From Allomuricauda sp. CP2A (lineage in GTDB: Bacteria > Bacteroidota > Bacteroidia > Flavobacteriales > Flavobacteriaceae), in NCBI RefSeq assembly GCF_001683915.1, contig NZ_LXTT01000035.1, positions 1 to 39,129 on the forward strand: DNA of 39,129 bases, read 5' to 3'. The number at the start of each line of letters is the position of its first letter. Positions within the stretch are counted from its first letter, which is position 1. The position numbers and the translations under genes were made by a program. This document shows positions 23,877 to 33,565 of the stretch, piece after piece. The notes beneath the pieces are model-generated. The model saw only the letters and a program-made list of their open reading frames with translations. It was not told the DNA's origin and did no database searches.

Positions 23877-25769
23877 GTCCTCAACATTATCGCCTTCTTT
23901 GGCACTTCCTCCACCTGTAGAACCTTCGGTTCCGGCGGTATCTTCACCATTGGCTTGGGCCGCTTCGGCCTGTGCTTTGTACATTTCCTCGGAAGCTACT
24001 TTCCACGCTTCGTTGATTTTATCCAAAGCAGGCGTAATTACCGCTAGGTCTTTGCCCTCGTAAGCTTTCTTCAATTCTTCCAAAGCTTCTTCAATTGGCT
24101 TTTTCTTGTCGTCGGACAATTTATCGCCAAATTCCTTCAATTGCTTTTCAGTTTGGAAGATCATCGCATCAGCTTCATTCAGCTTATCGGCAGTTTCCTT
24201 AGCTTTCTTATCTGCTTCGGCATTGGCCTCAGCTTCAGCTTTCATCTTTTGGATTTCCTCCTCGGTCAAACCAGAAGAAGCCTCAATACGGATGTCTTGT
24301 GACTTACCGGTTGCTTTATCCGTTGCGGAAACCTTGATGATACCGTTGGCATCAATGTCAAAGGTCACTTCAATCTGAGGCGTACCTCTTGGCGCTGGTG
24401 GAATACCGTCCAAGTGGAACCTTCCAATGGTCTTGTTATCCGCAGCCATAGGTCTTTCTCCTTGTAGTACGTGAATCTCAACCGAAGGTTGATTGTCCGC
24501 TGCTGTGGAGAATACCTGTGATTTCTTGGTTGGGATGGTAGTGTTCGCCTCAATCAATTTGGTGAACACACTTCCCATGGTTTCAATACCCAAAGAAAGT
24601 GGGGTAACATCCAACAAGAGTACATCTTTTACATCCCCTGTCAATACACCACCTTGGATAGCGGCACCAATGGCCACAACCTCATCCGGGTTAACCCCTT
24701 TGGATGGTTTTTTACCGAAGAATTTCTCAACGGCTTCCTGTACCGCAGGGATACGGGTAGAACCACCTACCAAAATAATTTCATCAATATCGCTTTTTGA
24801 AAGACCGGCAGCTTTTAGCGCAGTCTCACAAGGTGCAATAGTTCTTTTTACCAAGTCTTCAATCAATTGTTCAAACTTGGAACGGGATAGCGTTCTTACC
24901 AAGTGCTTTGGTCCTGAGGCTGTTGCTGTAACATAAGGCAAGTTGATTTCTGTCTGTGCAGAAGATGACAACTCAATCTTAGCCTTTTCGGCAGCTTCAC
25001 GCAAACGCTGAAGGGCCATGGGATCCTTGCGAAGGTCCATATCTTCATCTTTGATGAATTCCTCGGCCAACCAATCAATAATTTTTTGGTCAACATCGTC
25101 ACCACCCAAGTGGGTGTCACCATCGGTTGACAATACTTCAAAAACACCGTCTCCCAATTCCAAAATGGAAACATCGTGCGTACCACCACCAAAGTCAAAC
25201 ACCACTATTTTCTGGTCCTTGTCCTTTTTGTCCAGGCCATAGGCCAAAGATGCAGCGGTTGGCTCGTTGATGATTCGCTCCACGGTAAGACCGGCAATTT
25301 CACCAGCTTCTTTGGTGGCCTGTCTTTGGGAGTCGTTAAAGTATGCAGGAACCGTGATCACCGCACGGGTAACATCCTGACCCAAGTAATCCTCGGCGGT
25401 TTTCTTCATTTTTTGAAGAATCATGGCCGAAAGTTCTTGGGGCGTGTACAAACGACCATCCACATCCACTCGTGGGGTGTCATTGTCGCCCTTTACCACT
25501 TTGTAAGGAACACGTTCCGCTTCTTTTTTGGATTCAGAGAATTTGTTCCCCATGAATCTTTTTATCGAATAAATCGTCTTGTTGGGATTGGTGACCGCCT
25601 GTCTTTTGGCAGGATCTCCTACCTTTATTTCTCCGCCTTCCACAAATGCGATTACAGAAGGAGTGGTACGTTTTCCTTCGGCATTTGGAATTACCACAGG
25701 CTCGTTACCTTCCATTACAGAGACGCAGGAGTTGGTCGTACCCAAGTCTATACCTATAATTTTGCTCAT
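23853..25769 (-). CDS. dnaK: Chaperone DnaK (Hsp70)
   Basis: This is a full-length Hsp70 of 638 residues. The ATPase domain (1-380) shows [51 protein letters not shown] and [13 protein letters not shown]. The linker [15 protein letters not shown] leads into the substrate-binding domain (about 385-500). The helical lid and a Gly/Ala-rich tail end in [12 protein letters not shown], the conserved EEVK-type end. It folds nascent and stress-denatured proteins with DnaJ and GrpE, which are not in this window. The gene is single, divergent from sdaA, and has a candidate sigma-54-like promoter. Its last codons are duplicated just downstream around a palindrome. Confidence 0.98.
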   Translation of the reverse strand: MSKIIGIDLGTTNSCVSVMEGNEPVVIPNAEGKRTTPSVIAFVEGGEIKVGDPAKRQAVTNPNKTIYSIKRFMGNKFSESKKEAERVPYKVVKGDNDTPRVDVDGRLYTPQELSAMILQKMKKTAEDYLGQDVTRAVITVPAYFNDSQRQATKEAGEIAGLTVERIINEPTAASLAYGLDKKDKDQKIVVFDFGGGTHDVSILELGDGVFEVLSTDGDTHLGGDDVDQKIIDWLAEEFIKDEDMDLRKDPMALQRLREAAEKAKIELSSSAQTEINLPYVTATASGPKHLVRTLSRSKFEQLIEDLVKRTIAPCETALKAAGLSKSDIDEIILVGGSTRIPAVQEAVEKFFGKKPSKGVNPDEVVAIGAAIQGGVLTGDVKDVLLLDVTPLSLGIETMGSVFTKLIEANTTIPTKKSQVFSTAADNQPSVEIHVLQGERPMAADNKTIGRFHLDGIPPAPRGTPQIEVTFDIDANGIIKVSATDKATGKSQDIRIEASSGLTEEEIQKMKAEAEANAEADKKAKETADKLNEADAMIFQTEKQLKEFGDKLSDDKKKPIEEALEELKKAYEGKDLAVITPALDKINEAWKVASEEMYKAQAEAAQANGEDTAGTEGSTGGGSAKEGDNVEDVDFEEVK

Positions 25770-25822
25770 CGTATCTAAAAGTTATATCTGTTTACAGTTC
25801 TTTTTAAGCTCGCACAATAAAG

Positions 25823-25838
25823 GTCAATGATTATGCCA
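25823..25838 (-). promoter_or_regulatory. Sigma-54-like promoter candidate for dnaK
   Basis: The minus strand reads TGGCAT-N5-TTGA, with GG and the following GA 10 bp apart as in -24/-12 promoters (consensus TGGCAC-N5-TTGC, here with C changed to T and C changed to A). It is about 54 bp before the dnaK start. Confidence 0.3.
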
Positions 25839-25973
25839 TGCACCAGAATATGACAAGGTGTCAGCTATTTAATACGATTTAGTAGGTTCTTGGGCAAAAT
25901 TGCAGGTGTGTCACGGTGGTTTTCTTTCTAGATTCATTCGGTTCCATTTCTCATTTTATATCATGGAGGTTGT

Positions 25974-25981
25974 TATATTTG
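25974..25981 (+). promoter_or_regulatory. -7 box for sdaA
   Basis: TATATTTG matches TAnnTTTG exactly, 18 bp before the ATG at 26000. A TTTTA about 17 bp upstream could serve as a weak -33 element. Confidence 0.45.
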
Positions 25982-25999
25982 GAACAGTAAATTGCATTT

Positions 26000-27424
26000 A
26001 TGGAATGTATCAGTGTGTTTGATATGCTTAAAATCGGTGTGGGGCCTTCCAGTTCCCATACCCTTGGTCCTTGGAGGGCTGCGGAACGTTGGATAAATGA
26101 GCTTAAAGACCAAGACATTTTCAATGAGGTGGTGGAAATTAAAGTGTTTCTCTACGGTTCCCTTTCATTGACGGGCAAAGGCCATGCCACGGACATTGCC
26201 GTGGTAATGGGATTGTTGGGCACCGACCCGGTGACCGTTCCCATTGAAAGCATCAATACCACTCTGGAACAAATAAAAACGGACCAAAAATTAAATTTTG
26301 GAGGGCTTCGCGAAATCCCTTTCGATTTTAAGAATGATATCATCTTTAAAAAAGAGTTTCTACCCTTTCATTCCAATGCCATTCAGTTTGAAGCATTTTT
26401 GAGCAACGGAAAGCATGCTACCGAAACCTATTATTCCATTGGCGGTGGTTTTGTGGTGAAGGAAGAATTGATTCACTCCAAGGAAAACAAAGAAACGTTC
26501 AAATCCTTTCCACATCCGGTCAAAACCGGAAACGAATTGCTCCAACACTGTTTGGATCAAGGCAAATCCATTTCTGAAATTGTCTTGGAAAATGAGCTGT
26601 CACTGCGAACCGAAACCGAAATCGACGAAGGCCTGCAACACATCTGGAACACCATGCTGGAATGCATGTACGTGGGCTGCCATACCGAAGGAAAGCTTCC
26701 TGGAGGACTCAATGTAAAACGACGTGCTTTTGAGATGCACCAAAAATTAAAAGGGGATGCCCCCTACTCCAATCCACAGGAGTGGTTGGAAAGTATCCGG
26801 GATACCGAGGTTAAATTCCGGCAGATCATTAAGTGGGTCAGTTGTTTTGCCCTGAGCGTGAACGAAGTCAACGCCTCTTTGGGAAGGGTTGTCACCGCAC
26901 CCACCAATGGAAGTGCCGGGGTAATTCCTGCAGTTCTCATGTATTATATGGTGATTGAAAACCACGATGCCGATTTTGATGATGTCCGCCAATTTTTGTT
27001 GGTGGCCAGCGAAGTGGGGAGTATTTTTAAGAAAGGGGCAACTATTTCGGCGGCCATGGGCGGATGTCAAGCAGAAATTGGGGTCTCATCAGCAATGGCT
27101 GCTGCAGGACTTACCGAGCTTATGGGCGGGTCGCCAGAACAGGTGTTGATCGCTGCCGAAATTGCCATGGAACACCATTTGGGCCTCACTTGTGATCCTA
27201 TCGGCGGGTTGGTCCAAGTGCCCTGCATCGAGCGCAATGCCATGGGAGCCATAAAAGCCATAAATGCTGCGGAGCTTGCCTTGGACACCGACCCCAAAGA
27301 GGTCAAGGTGCCTTTGGACAAGGTGGTGGAAACTATGTGGGAAACCGCCAAGGATATGAGCTCAAAATATAAGGAGACCTCAGAAGGAGGTTTGGCCGTA
27401 GGCGTATTTTTGAGTGATTGTTAA
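26000..27424 (+). CDS. sdaA: L-serine ammonia-lyase (iron-sulfur L-serine dehydratase)
   Basis: This is a 474-residue single-chain [4Fe-4S] serine dehydratase converting L-serine to pyruvate and ammonia. The N-terminal beta domain starts SVFDMLKIGVGPSSSHTLGP. The alpha domain has GKLPGGLNVKRRA, VTAPTNGSAGVIPAV and the three cluster cysteines C356 (MGGCQAEIG), C398 (LTCDPIGG) and C409 (VPCIER). Length and motif order are normal for the one-chain type. A -7 box lies just upstream. The hydrolase gene follows; a TTG-initiated extension of that gene would overlap the sdaA stop, but the preferred ATG leaves a gap of 23 bp, so the two may be co-transcribed by chance of spacing. Confidence 0.95.
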   Translation: MECISVFDMLKIGVGPSSSHTLGPWRAAERWINELKDQDIFNEVVEIKVFLYGSLSLTGKGHATDIAVVMGLLGTDPVTVPIESINTTLEQIKTDQKLNFGGLREIPFDFKNDIIFKKEFLPFHSNAIQFEAFLSNGKHATETYYSIGGGFVVKEELIHSKENKETFKSFPHPVKTGNELLQHCLDQGKSISEIVLENELSLRTETEIDEGLQHIWNTMLECMYVGCHTEGKLPGGLNVKRRAFEMHQKLKGDAPYSNPQEWLESIRDTEVKFRQIIKWVSCFALSVNEVNASLGRVVTAPTNGSAGVIPAVLMYYMVIENHDADFDDVRQFLLVASEVGSIFKKGATISAAMGGCQAEIGVSSAMAAAGLTELMGGSPEQVLIAAEIAMEHHLGLTCDPIGGLVQVPCIERNAMGAIKAINAAELALDTDPKEVKVPLDKVVETMWETAKDMSSKYKETSEGGLAVGVFLSDC

Positions 27425-27447
27425 TTTCACAAAATAATATTGAAACC

Positions 27448-28554
27448 ATGAAACATATATTTGTAGTATTAGGTTGCTTTCTCTTCATTTCAACCCCTAT
27501 TTTTTCCCAAGACATCAAACCGGAAGAAGTCAAAAGCATCATGAGAAAAGTCGCGGATTGGCAAATTGAGCACTATCGCGATGCTTTCACCTATGATACA
27601 CCGCATCATCCGCTCGATTGGACCAATGGAGCACTTTATGTGGGCATGGCAAAGTGGGCCGCCATGGCCGATGGTGACAAATATTACACTTGGCTAAAAA
27701 CCGTTGGCGGATTACACGATTGGAAATTACATGAACGAATCTACCATGCAGATGATCATACGGTTGGTCAGTTTTACCTTGATCTCTATAAAAAATATGG
27801 CGATGAAAAAATGTTGAAACCCACCCAAGAGCAATTTGATTACATCATGTACCACCCCGCCAAGACTGCTCTGAACTGGGAAAGCCCCTATCATCAATCT
27901 AGATGGAATTGGTGTGATGCGCTCTTCATGTCGCCACCCGTTTGGGCCAAATTGTACAAGATTACGGGAGAGAAAAAATATCTTGACTTTATGATGTCAG
28001 AATTCAAGGCCACCACCGACTTCCTTTTTGACAAAGAGGAAAATTTGTACTACCGTGATGAAAGCTATATGGGCAAGCTGGATAACGGCACAAAAATATT
28101 TTGGTCACGGGGCAATGGTTGGGTGTTCGCCGGATTGGTCAATAGTATGAACGAATTGGAACCCGAAAGCGCTGAATACCAATATTTCAAGGATATTTTT
28201 GAAAAAATGGCTGCCAAACTGTTGAAAATCCAAACTCCAGACGGGCATTGGGCCATGAGTTTGTTGGGGCAGGAATTTTATCCCACCCCTGAAACCAGCG
28301 GCACTTCCTTTTATGTTTTTGGACTTGCGTGGGGCATCAACAAGGGTATTTTGGACAAGAAAACCTATGGCCCTGCGGTTGAGAAAGCGTGGAAAGCTTT
28401 GGTTAGCCACGTTACCCCGAAAGGCATGTTGGGCTATGTGCAACCCATTGGGGCCGCTCCCGGAAAAGCATGGCCCGACAAAACCGAAGTCTATGGCACC
28501 GGAGCATTTTTAAGTGCGGGTACAGAAGTGTATAAATTGTATGGCGGCCAATAA
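27448..28554 (+). CDS. GH105 (GH88-like) unsaturated glycuronyl hydrolase
   Basis: This exported glycosidase of 368 residues starts at the ATG at 27448, directly before a signal peptide (residues 1-20, KHIFVVLGCFLFISTPIFSQ). The alpha6/alpha6-barrel family is recognised by HADDHTVGQFY (catalytic-site D102/D103, equivalent to YteR D88) and NWCDALFMSPPVW (D157, equivalent to YteR D143), plus FWSRGNGWVFAGL. Such enzymes hydrate the 4,5-double bond of unsaturated uronic acid at the end of oligosaccharides made by lyases (rhamnogalacturonan, ulvan and similar). No lyase, SusCD pair or other polysaccharide-locus gene lies beside it, so the target glycan is unknown. Confidence 0.88.
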   Translation: MKHIFVVLGCFLFISTPIFSQDIKPEEVKSIMRKVADWQIEHYRDAFTYDTPHHPLDWTNGALYVGMAKWAAMADGDKYYTWLKTVGGLHDWKLHERIYHADDHTVGQFYLDLYKKYGDEKMLKPTQEQFDYIMYHPAKTALNWESPYHQSRWNWCDALFMSPPVWAKLYKITGEKKYLDFMMSEFKATTDFLFDKEENLYYRDESYMGKLDNGTKIFWSRGNGWVFAGLVNSMNELEPESAEYQYFKDIFEKMAAKLLKIQTPDGHWAMSLLGQEFYPTPETSGTSFYVFGLAWGINKGILDKKTYGPAVEKAWKALVSHVTPKGMLGYVQPIGAAPGKAWPDKTEVYGTGAFLSAGTEVYKLYGGQ

Positions 28555-28567
28555 TTTTATAAGGTTT

Positions 28568-29050
28568 CTACTCCTCCATGCAGCCAGCCCTTCCGCGGGT
28601 GTCAATTAAGTAGATGATTTTCCATTCCCCATCAAAATCAACCAATTGAAAGGAGTTGATACCACAGTGGCTGAATTCATCATTTAACCAAAACTCATAC
28701 CCTACCCAGGCATTGGCCATGGTCCGATCTACTTGAATGGAAAATGAAGTGAGCTTTTCTTCAAATTTAATACTGTCGGGGATACTACAAATGGAAGTCA
28801 AAAATTTTGAAAATTCCTCTTCCCTGAAACGGGTTTTCCCCTCTTGATCTTTGCCAGTGGTTTGAAGCACTACCCTATCGGCTACCGTACTCTTGATAAT
28901 GCTTGAATCCTGTTTGTGGAACCCATCAAAAAAGGTTTCGATGGCCTGTTTCACCTGTTCATGGGCATCAATTTCAGGGGGGTTGGGACCTTGGGCGTTG
29001 CCATTGATACATAAAAGACAAAAAAATGCCAAACTGAATACAATTTTCAT
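28568..29050 (-). CDS. Exported NTF2/SnoaL-like protein
   Basis: This is a 160-residue protein with a signal peptide (1-19, KIVFSLAFFCLLCINGNAQ) and an NTF2-like cone fold: helix VKQAIETFFDGFHKQDSSIIKS, then strands VADRVVLQTTG, the DRTMANAWVGYEFWLND segment, and NSFQLVDFDGEWKIIYLIDTRG. Proteins of this kind in Bacteroidota are mostly of unknown role; some bind or turn over small ligands. No catalytic residues can be named. It is convergent with the GH105 gene and divergent from panB. Confidence 0.7.
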   Translation of the reverse strand: MKIVFSLAFFCLLCINGNAQGPNPPEIDAHEQVKQAIETFFDGFHKQDSSIIKSTVADRVVLQTTGKDQEGKTRFREEEFSKFLTSICSIPDSIKFEEKLTSFSIQVDRTMANAWVGYEFWLNDEFSHCGINSFQLVDFDGEWKIIYLIDTRGRAGCMEE

Positions 29051-29068
29051 GATACTGAAGTTTTTTGA

Positions 29069-29103
29069 TTGAAGTCCAAATTAAACAAATCTGCTTACAT
29101 TTA
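29069..29103 (+). promoter_or_regulatory. Promoter of panB-rluA
   Basis: TTG (29069-29071) and TACATTTA (29096-29103; one mismatch to TAnnTTTG) are 24 bp apart, one base beyond the usual range. The start of transcription would be about 13 nt before the ATG. Confidence 0.35.
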
Positions 29104-29122
29104 GCGCATAAAACTGAACCAA

Positions 29123-29941
29123 ATGTCTGTTGCCAAAAAAGAATACAAAAGGATTACAGTGAAATCCCTGATTGAAATGAAACAAAGCGGTGAAAAGATT
29201 TCCATGCTCACCTCTTATGACTATTCCATGGCCAAAATTGTGGATGCCGCCAATGTGGATGTGATCTTGGTTGGGGATTCCGCCAGCAATGTCATCGCAG
29301 GTCATGAAACCACCCTTCCCATCACTTTGGATCAAATGATTTACCACGCCAGCTCTGTGGTGCGGGCCGCCAAAAGAGCCTTGGTGGTTGTGGATATCCC
29401 TTTTGGAAGTTATCAAAGCGACTCCAAAGAAGCACTTCGCTCCGCTATCCGCATTATGAAGGAAAGTGGTGCCCATGCGATAAAGGTGGAAGGCGGCACT
29501 GAAATCAAGGGATCTGTAGGCCGAATTCTTCAAGCGGGCATTCCTGTTATGGGCCATTTGGGACTCACGCCGCAGTCCATTTATAAATTCGGTACCTATA
29601 CCGTTCGTGCCAAGGAAGAGGAAGAAGCTGAAAAGCTGAAATCTGATGCCAAATTATTGGAAGAATTGGGTTGTTTTGCCATCGTTCTGGAAAAAATACC
29701 AGCAACCTTGGCACAAGAAGTGGCCGAAAGTGTTTCAATCCCAATCATTGGTATTGGTGCTGGAAACGGGGTGGATGGTCAAGTGTTGGTGGTTCATGAC
29801 CTTTTGGGAATGACCCACGAATTTCATCCAAGGTTTCTGAGAAGATATATGAATCTTTATGATGATATGAGTGAAGCCATTTCACAATATGTGGACGATG
29901 TAAAGAGCAGGGATTTTCCTAATGATGATGAATCGTATTGA
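29123..29941 (+). CDS. panB: 3-methyl-2-oxobutanoate hydroxymethyltransferase (PanB)
   Basis: This is the first committed enzyme of pantothenate synthesis: 2-ketoisovalerate plus methylene-tetrahydrofolate gives ketopantoate. The 272-residue TIM barrel shows [16 protein letters not shown] (about 29-44), [19 protein letters not shown] with the Mg2+-binding Asp, [19 protein letters not shown] and [10 protein letters not shown] with the catalytic Glu (family E181). Its length is normal. It is followed after 3 bp by a pseudouridine synthase gene, so the two are probably one transcript. Confidence 0.96.
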   Translation: MSVAKKEYKRITVKSLIEMKQSGEKISMLTSYDYSMAKIVDAANVDVILVGDSASNVIAGHETTLPITLDQMIYHASSVVRAAKRALVVVDIPFGSYQSDSKEALRSAIRIMKESGAHAIKVEGGTEIKGSVGRILQAGIPVMGHLGLTPQSIYKFGTYTVRAKEEEEAEKLKSDAKLLEELGCFAIVLEKIPATLAQEVAESVSIPIIGIGAGNGVDGQVLVVHDLLGMTHEFHPRFLRRYMNLYDDMSEAISQYVDDVKSRDFPNDDESY

Positions 29942-29944
29942 AAA

Positions 29945-30664
29945 GTGAATTCCAAAAATCCAAAAGACCAAAAATCCAACAAGTCCACCCCATCCAACCT
30001 TCAGGTCCTGTATGAGGACAACCACCTTGTTGTGGTCAATAAACGGGTCGGGGACATTGTACAGGGGGACAAAACCGGAGATACCCCACTCAGCGAGGTG
30101 GTAAAGCAATACCTCAAAGAAAAATACAACAAGCCCGGTAATGTGTATCTGGGAGTGGTGCACCGATTGGACCGACCCACTTCAGGAATTGTGCTCTTTG
30201 CCAAGACCTCCAAAGCCTTACCACGACTCAATAAGCTGTTTTCCGAAGGAAATACCAAAAAAATGTATTGGGCCGTGGTTCAGAATGCACCGAGAAACCA
30301 GCAAGAAACCTTGACCCATTGGATGGTTCGCAATCCAAAACAGAACAAGTCCTATGCACATGAAAAGGAAGTCCCCAACAGCAAAAAGGCGGTTTTGGAC
30401 TACACCCTCATTAAAAAGTTGGACAACTACTACCTCTTGGAAATTGATTTGAAGACGGGGCGGCACCATCAAATCCGAGCGCAATTGGCCGCTATGGGTT
30501 GTTATATCAAAGGGGATTTAAAATACGGCGCTGATCGAAGCAATAAAAACGGCGGTATCCATTTACATGCCCGAAGTTTGGAATTGGAGCATCCCGTACA
30601 AAAGGAGACCATCACATTTGTGGCTCCGCCACCGGAAGACCCCGTTTGGAACGCCTGCCTTTAG
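29945..30664 (+). CDS. RluA-family 23S rRNA/tRNA pseudouridine synthase
   Basis: This enzyme of 239 residues converts U to pseudouridine in structured RNA. The catalytic Asp is D76 in VVHRLDRPTSGIVLFAKT, the RluA signature. LEIDLKTGRHHQIRAQLA and GDLKYGA are also conserved. It lacks an N-terminal S4 domain, so it is the short RluA/C/D-like type; the target base cannot be assigned. Translation starts at GTG 29945, three bases after panB, with no in-frame ATG nearby. The first 18 residues are polar and probably disordered. The stop overlaps the convergent hypothetical gene by 4 bp. Confidence 0.88.
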   Translation: MNSKNPKDQKSNKSTPSNLQVLYEDNHLVVVNKRVGDIVQGDKTGDTPLSEVVKQYLKEKYNKPGNVYLGVVHRLDRPTSGIVLFAKTSKALPRLNKLFSEGNTKKMYWAVVQNAPRNQQETLTHWMVRNPKQNKSYAHEKEVPNSKKAVLDYTLIKKLDNYYLLEIDLKTGRHHQIRAQLAAMGCYIKGDLKYGADRSNKNGGIHLHARSLELEHPVQKETITFVAPPPEDPVWNACL

Positions 30665-32205
30665 CGGGTGACAGCAAGTGCCTTTTCGCGAATGATCTGA
30701 CCCACCGGTTTGTTTTCCAAATGACTTTCCAGCCAAGAAAGGATATCCAAGTATAAAAACGCTCTCTTCTCGTAGGGATGGTTCTCGTACTTTTTCAACT
30801 CATTATAGAGTTTTTGGAACTCATTTTTTAGCTCATGGGGGTAGATATCACCCAGCCTCCTCAGAAATTTTATCATCTCTTTCTGAACGGCATGTAAGTC
30901 GTTCATTTTCAATAAAAATTTGTACGTACTTTTAAGTTGTACTTCCAGATGGTAGTCCATACCTGCCTCATAATGCGCCACCAAGCTCAACACCCGTGCA
31001 AAACACATGAGATCTTCCCGCATTTTCAGGTTCTTGTTGGAAATGATCTTCTTTAAATAGACAATACAGTTTTTATTGTCGCCATTGCCAAAATACAGAC
31101 AGGCTATCTTGTAGTAGAGCAGCATAATGTGATGCTCGTCAATCCGTTCACGGTGTTTTTTAATGCCATATTCAATAATATTGACCAAGTACAAGCCTTT
31201 ATCAAAAGTGCCCTCCAAGAAATGAAGGTTCAACTTATTGGAATTGATGTACAAAAATGCCAACGAGGCAATATTATCGTTCTGTGGGAAGTTGGAGTCC
31301 CCTACTTGCTTTTCCAAACGGTTCAATGTCTCCCTGAACTGGGATGCGTATTTTACAAAGAACAACGACTCCAAGAGATAATGGTTTCCTTTTAAGAAAA
31401 AGACCGGATTCAAAGGGATCATCTCTTTATTTTCATAAAAAAGGTCTACCCATTTACTGGCATATTTATACGCTGACAAAAAGTCCTGAATCAATAAACT
31501 GTACCATAAATGAGCTTTGTACAACCAAAGTTTCTCCCGAAATCCCAACTTATCCAACTCATAGGCGGGCAAATGTGCTTCAAAATAGGTTTTTACTTTT
31601 TGCAGGTCTTCATCGCTTCGAACATAGCCCACTTTCAGCATCATTCCATAAAGCTGAAGGGAAAGATTGGACAGTTTGCTCGCCATTACGTTTAGGGCCG
31701 AAAGTTCCTTGGCCTGCACCGCAAGTTCATCTGCCCTATCCGGAATACTTCGGGTAATGTACTGGGTCTCTATCACCTTTTCCAACTCCACAATTTCATA
31801 GGCCACATTTTTTTCCTCATGCTCAATGGCAAAGGTCTTGGCCTTGTCCAAAATCTTTAAGCTTTGCTTGTACAATCCTTTTTGATAAAGAATGGTGGCG
31901 AAATCCAACTGCTCCCGAATCTGCACTCGTGCATTTTGGTTGACCGGATTCAACCGTAGACTCACTAAAATCTGCTTGTACAAATGCGCTTTTAGGTTGG
32001 AAAGTTGTGCTTTTTTCACAATGCCGCTCTCCAAAATTTGTCGCTCGTCGTACTTTCGCATTTTGTCCAACAGATTAAAAAGCGCCAAGAATTTTGCATC
32101 CGTATTGACCCCTAAACGGCCCACATACAGTTTAAATTGGCGTTTTTCCGATTTGGAAAGCGATTTTATCAACACGAACAACGCGTCCTTACTGGCATTT
32201 GTCAT
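30661..32205 (-). CDS. Conserved hypothetical all-helical (TPR-like) protein
   Basis: This is a 514-residue soluble protein with no signal peptide or membrane segment. It is rich in Leu, Lys and Tyr and appears to consist of helical hairpins throughout, for example LYQKGLYKQSLKILDKAKTFA (about 108-128) and YKIACLYFGNGDNKNCIVYLKKII (about 350-390), which resemble TPR units. The N-terminal segment KDALFVLIKSLSKSEKRQFKLY is distinctive and recurs in Bacteroidota hypotheticals as I recall them. Function is unknown; a protein-interaction scaffold is the most that can be inferred. It is divergent from leuA and convergent with the RluA-type gene. Confidence 0.75.
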   Translation of the reverse strand: MTNASKDALFVLIKSLSKSEKRQFKLYVGRLGVNTDAKFLALFNLLDKMRKYDERQILESGIVKKAQLSNLKAHLYKQILVSLRLNPVNQNARVQIREQLDFATILYQKGLYKQSLKILDKAKTFAIEHEEKNVAYEIVELEKVIETQYITRSIPDRADELAVQAKELSALNVMASKLSNLSLQLYGMMLKVGYVRSDEDLQKVKTYFEAHLPAYELDKLGFREKLWLYKAHLWYSLLIQDFLSAYKYASKWVDLFYENKEMIPLNPVFFLKGNHYLLESLFFVKYASQFRETLNRLEKQVGDSNFPQNDNIASLAFLYINSNKLNLHFLEGTFDKGLYLVNIIEYGIKKHRERIDEHHIMLLYYKIACLYFGNGDNKNCIVYLKKIISNKNLKMREDLMCFARVLSLVAHYEAGMDYHLEVQLKSTYKFLLKMNDLHAVQKEMIKFLRRLGDIYPHELKNEFQKLYNELKKYENHPYEKRAFLYLDILSWLESHLENKPVGQIIREKALAVTR

Positions 32206-32351
32206 CGTAAAAAATATAATTTAACTATTTGTATTTCAATACATTATATACTAGTGAATACAATTTAACGTTGTAAAGGATTCCATCCCTTTTTTATTCT
32301 TCCCTTATCCTTGTCTATTTTCGTAGTACTTAGAAGAAACAGACAAAAATA

Positions 32352-33524
32352 ATGGGTAAAGATAAGGTACAAATTTTTGATACGACACTGAGAGACGGAG
32401 AACAAGTTCCTGGATGTAAGTTGGACACGGAGCAAAAATTGGTGATCGCCAAACGTCTGGATGATTTGGGCGTGGATGTGATCGAAGCCGGCTTCCCAAT
32501 TTCCAGTCCTGGCGACTTCAAGTCTGTTCAGGAAATTTCCAAATTGGTCAAAAATGCAACGGTCTGCGGACTCACCCGCGCCGTAAAAAAAGATATTGAA
32601 GTGGCCGCCGAGGCCATCAAAGAAGCAAATAAACCAAGGATACATACCGGAATCGGAACATCGGATTCCCACATCAAGTACAAGTTCAACTCAACCCGTG
32701 AAAAAATCATAGAACGTGCTGTTGAGGCTGTTGCCTATGCCAAGACTTTTGTTGAGGATGTTGAGTTCTATGCTGAGGATGCCGGACGCACGGACAACGA
32801 GTTTTTGGCCCAGGTTTGTGAAGCTGTCGTAAAGGCCGGAGCCACTGTGCTCAACATTCCTGATACAACCGGATATTGCTTGCCCGAGGAATACGGTGCC
32901 AAAATGAAGTATCTGAAGGAAAATGTGAAAGGCATCGATAAAGCCATTCTTTCCTGTCATTGCCATAATGATTTGGGATTGGCCACGGCCAACTCTATTG
33001 CAGGGGTTATCAATGGAGCTCGACAGATTGAATGTACCATCAACGGTATTGGAGAACGTGCAGGGAACACCTCTTTGGAAGAAGTGGTGATGATCCTAAG
33101 ACAACATCCCTATCTAAATTTGGATACCGGCATCAATAGCAAGCTGCTTTGGGATACTAGCCGTATGGTCTCCCAAAAAATGGGAATGCCCGTGCAGCCC
33201 AACAAGGCCATCGTAGGGGCCAATGCCTTTGCGCACAGCTCTGGCATACATCAAGATGGGGTCATCAAACAACGAGAGACTTATGAAATCATTGACCCAA
33301 AAGATGTGGGCGTTAATGAATCTTCCATTGTATTGACAGCAAGAAGTGGTCGCGCTGCCTTGGCCTACCGAGCCAAAAAAGTGGGTTATGAACTCACTAA
33401 ATTGCAATTGGACGCCGTTTATGAGAATTTCTTGAAGTTTGCCGACCGCAAAAAGGAAATTTTGGATGAGGATATCCATCAAATTGTGGAAACCAGCAAT
33501 ATCAGCATCCAAAGCATCGCATAA
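32352..33524 (+). CDS. leuA: 2-isopropylmalate synthase, short form without regulatory domain
   Basis: LeuA condenses acetyl-CoA with 2-ketoisovalerate in the first step of leucine synthesis. This 390-residue protein holds the full HMGL-like TIM barrel: [14 protein letters not shown] (metal and substrate site), [15 protein letters not shown] (the HxH metal motif), [17 protein letters not shown], and the subdomain signature [11 protein letters not shown]. It ends soon after, lacking the roughly 120-residue C-terminal leucine-binding domain of standard 500+ residue LeuA, so classical feedback inhibition by leucine is not expected. Homocitrate or citramalate synthase activity is a less likely alternative given the leuB partner 41 bp downstream. 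Confidence 0.9.
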   Translation: MGKDKVQIFDTTLRDGEQVPGCKLDTEQKLVIAKRLDDLGVDVIEAGFPISSPGDFKSVQEISKLVKNATVCGLTRAVKKDIEVAAEAIKEANKPRIHTGIGTSDSHIKYKFNSTREKIIERAVEAVAYAKTFVEDVEFYAEDAGRTDNEFLAQVCEAVVKAGATVLNIPDTTGYCLPEEYGAKMKYLKENVKGIDKAILSCHCHNDLGLATANSIAGVINGARQIECTINGIGERAGNTSLEEVVMILRQHPYLNLDTGINSKLLWDTSRMVSQKMGMPVQPNKAIVGANAFAHSSGIHQDGVIKQRETYEIIDPKDVGVNESSIVLTARSGRAALAYRAKKVGYELTKLQLDAVYENFLKFADRKKEILDEDIHQIVETSNISIQSIA

Positions 33525-33565
33525 TTTCCCATTCTATATTTTAAAAATCGTAATCAAGGTACTAG

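Noticed and set aside
24493..25830. Plus-strand frames opposite dnaK
   Set aside because: Classic antisense frames of a highly conserved chaperone gene; no independent signal.
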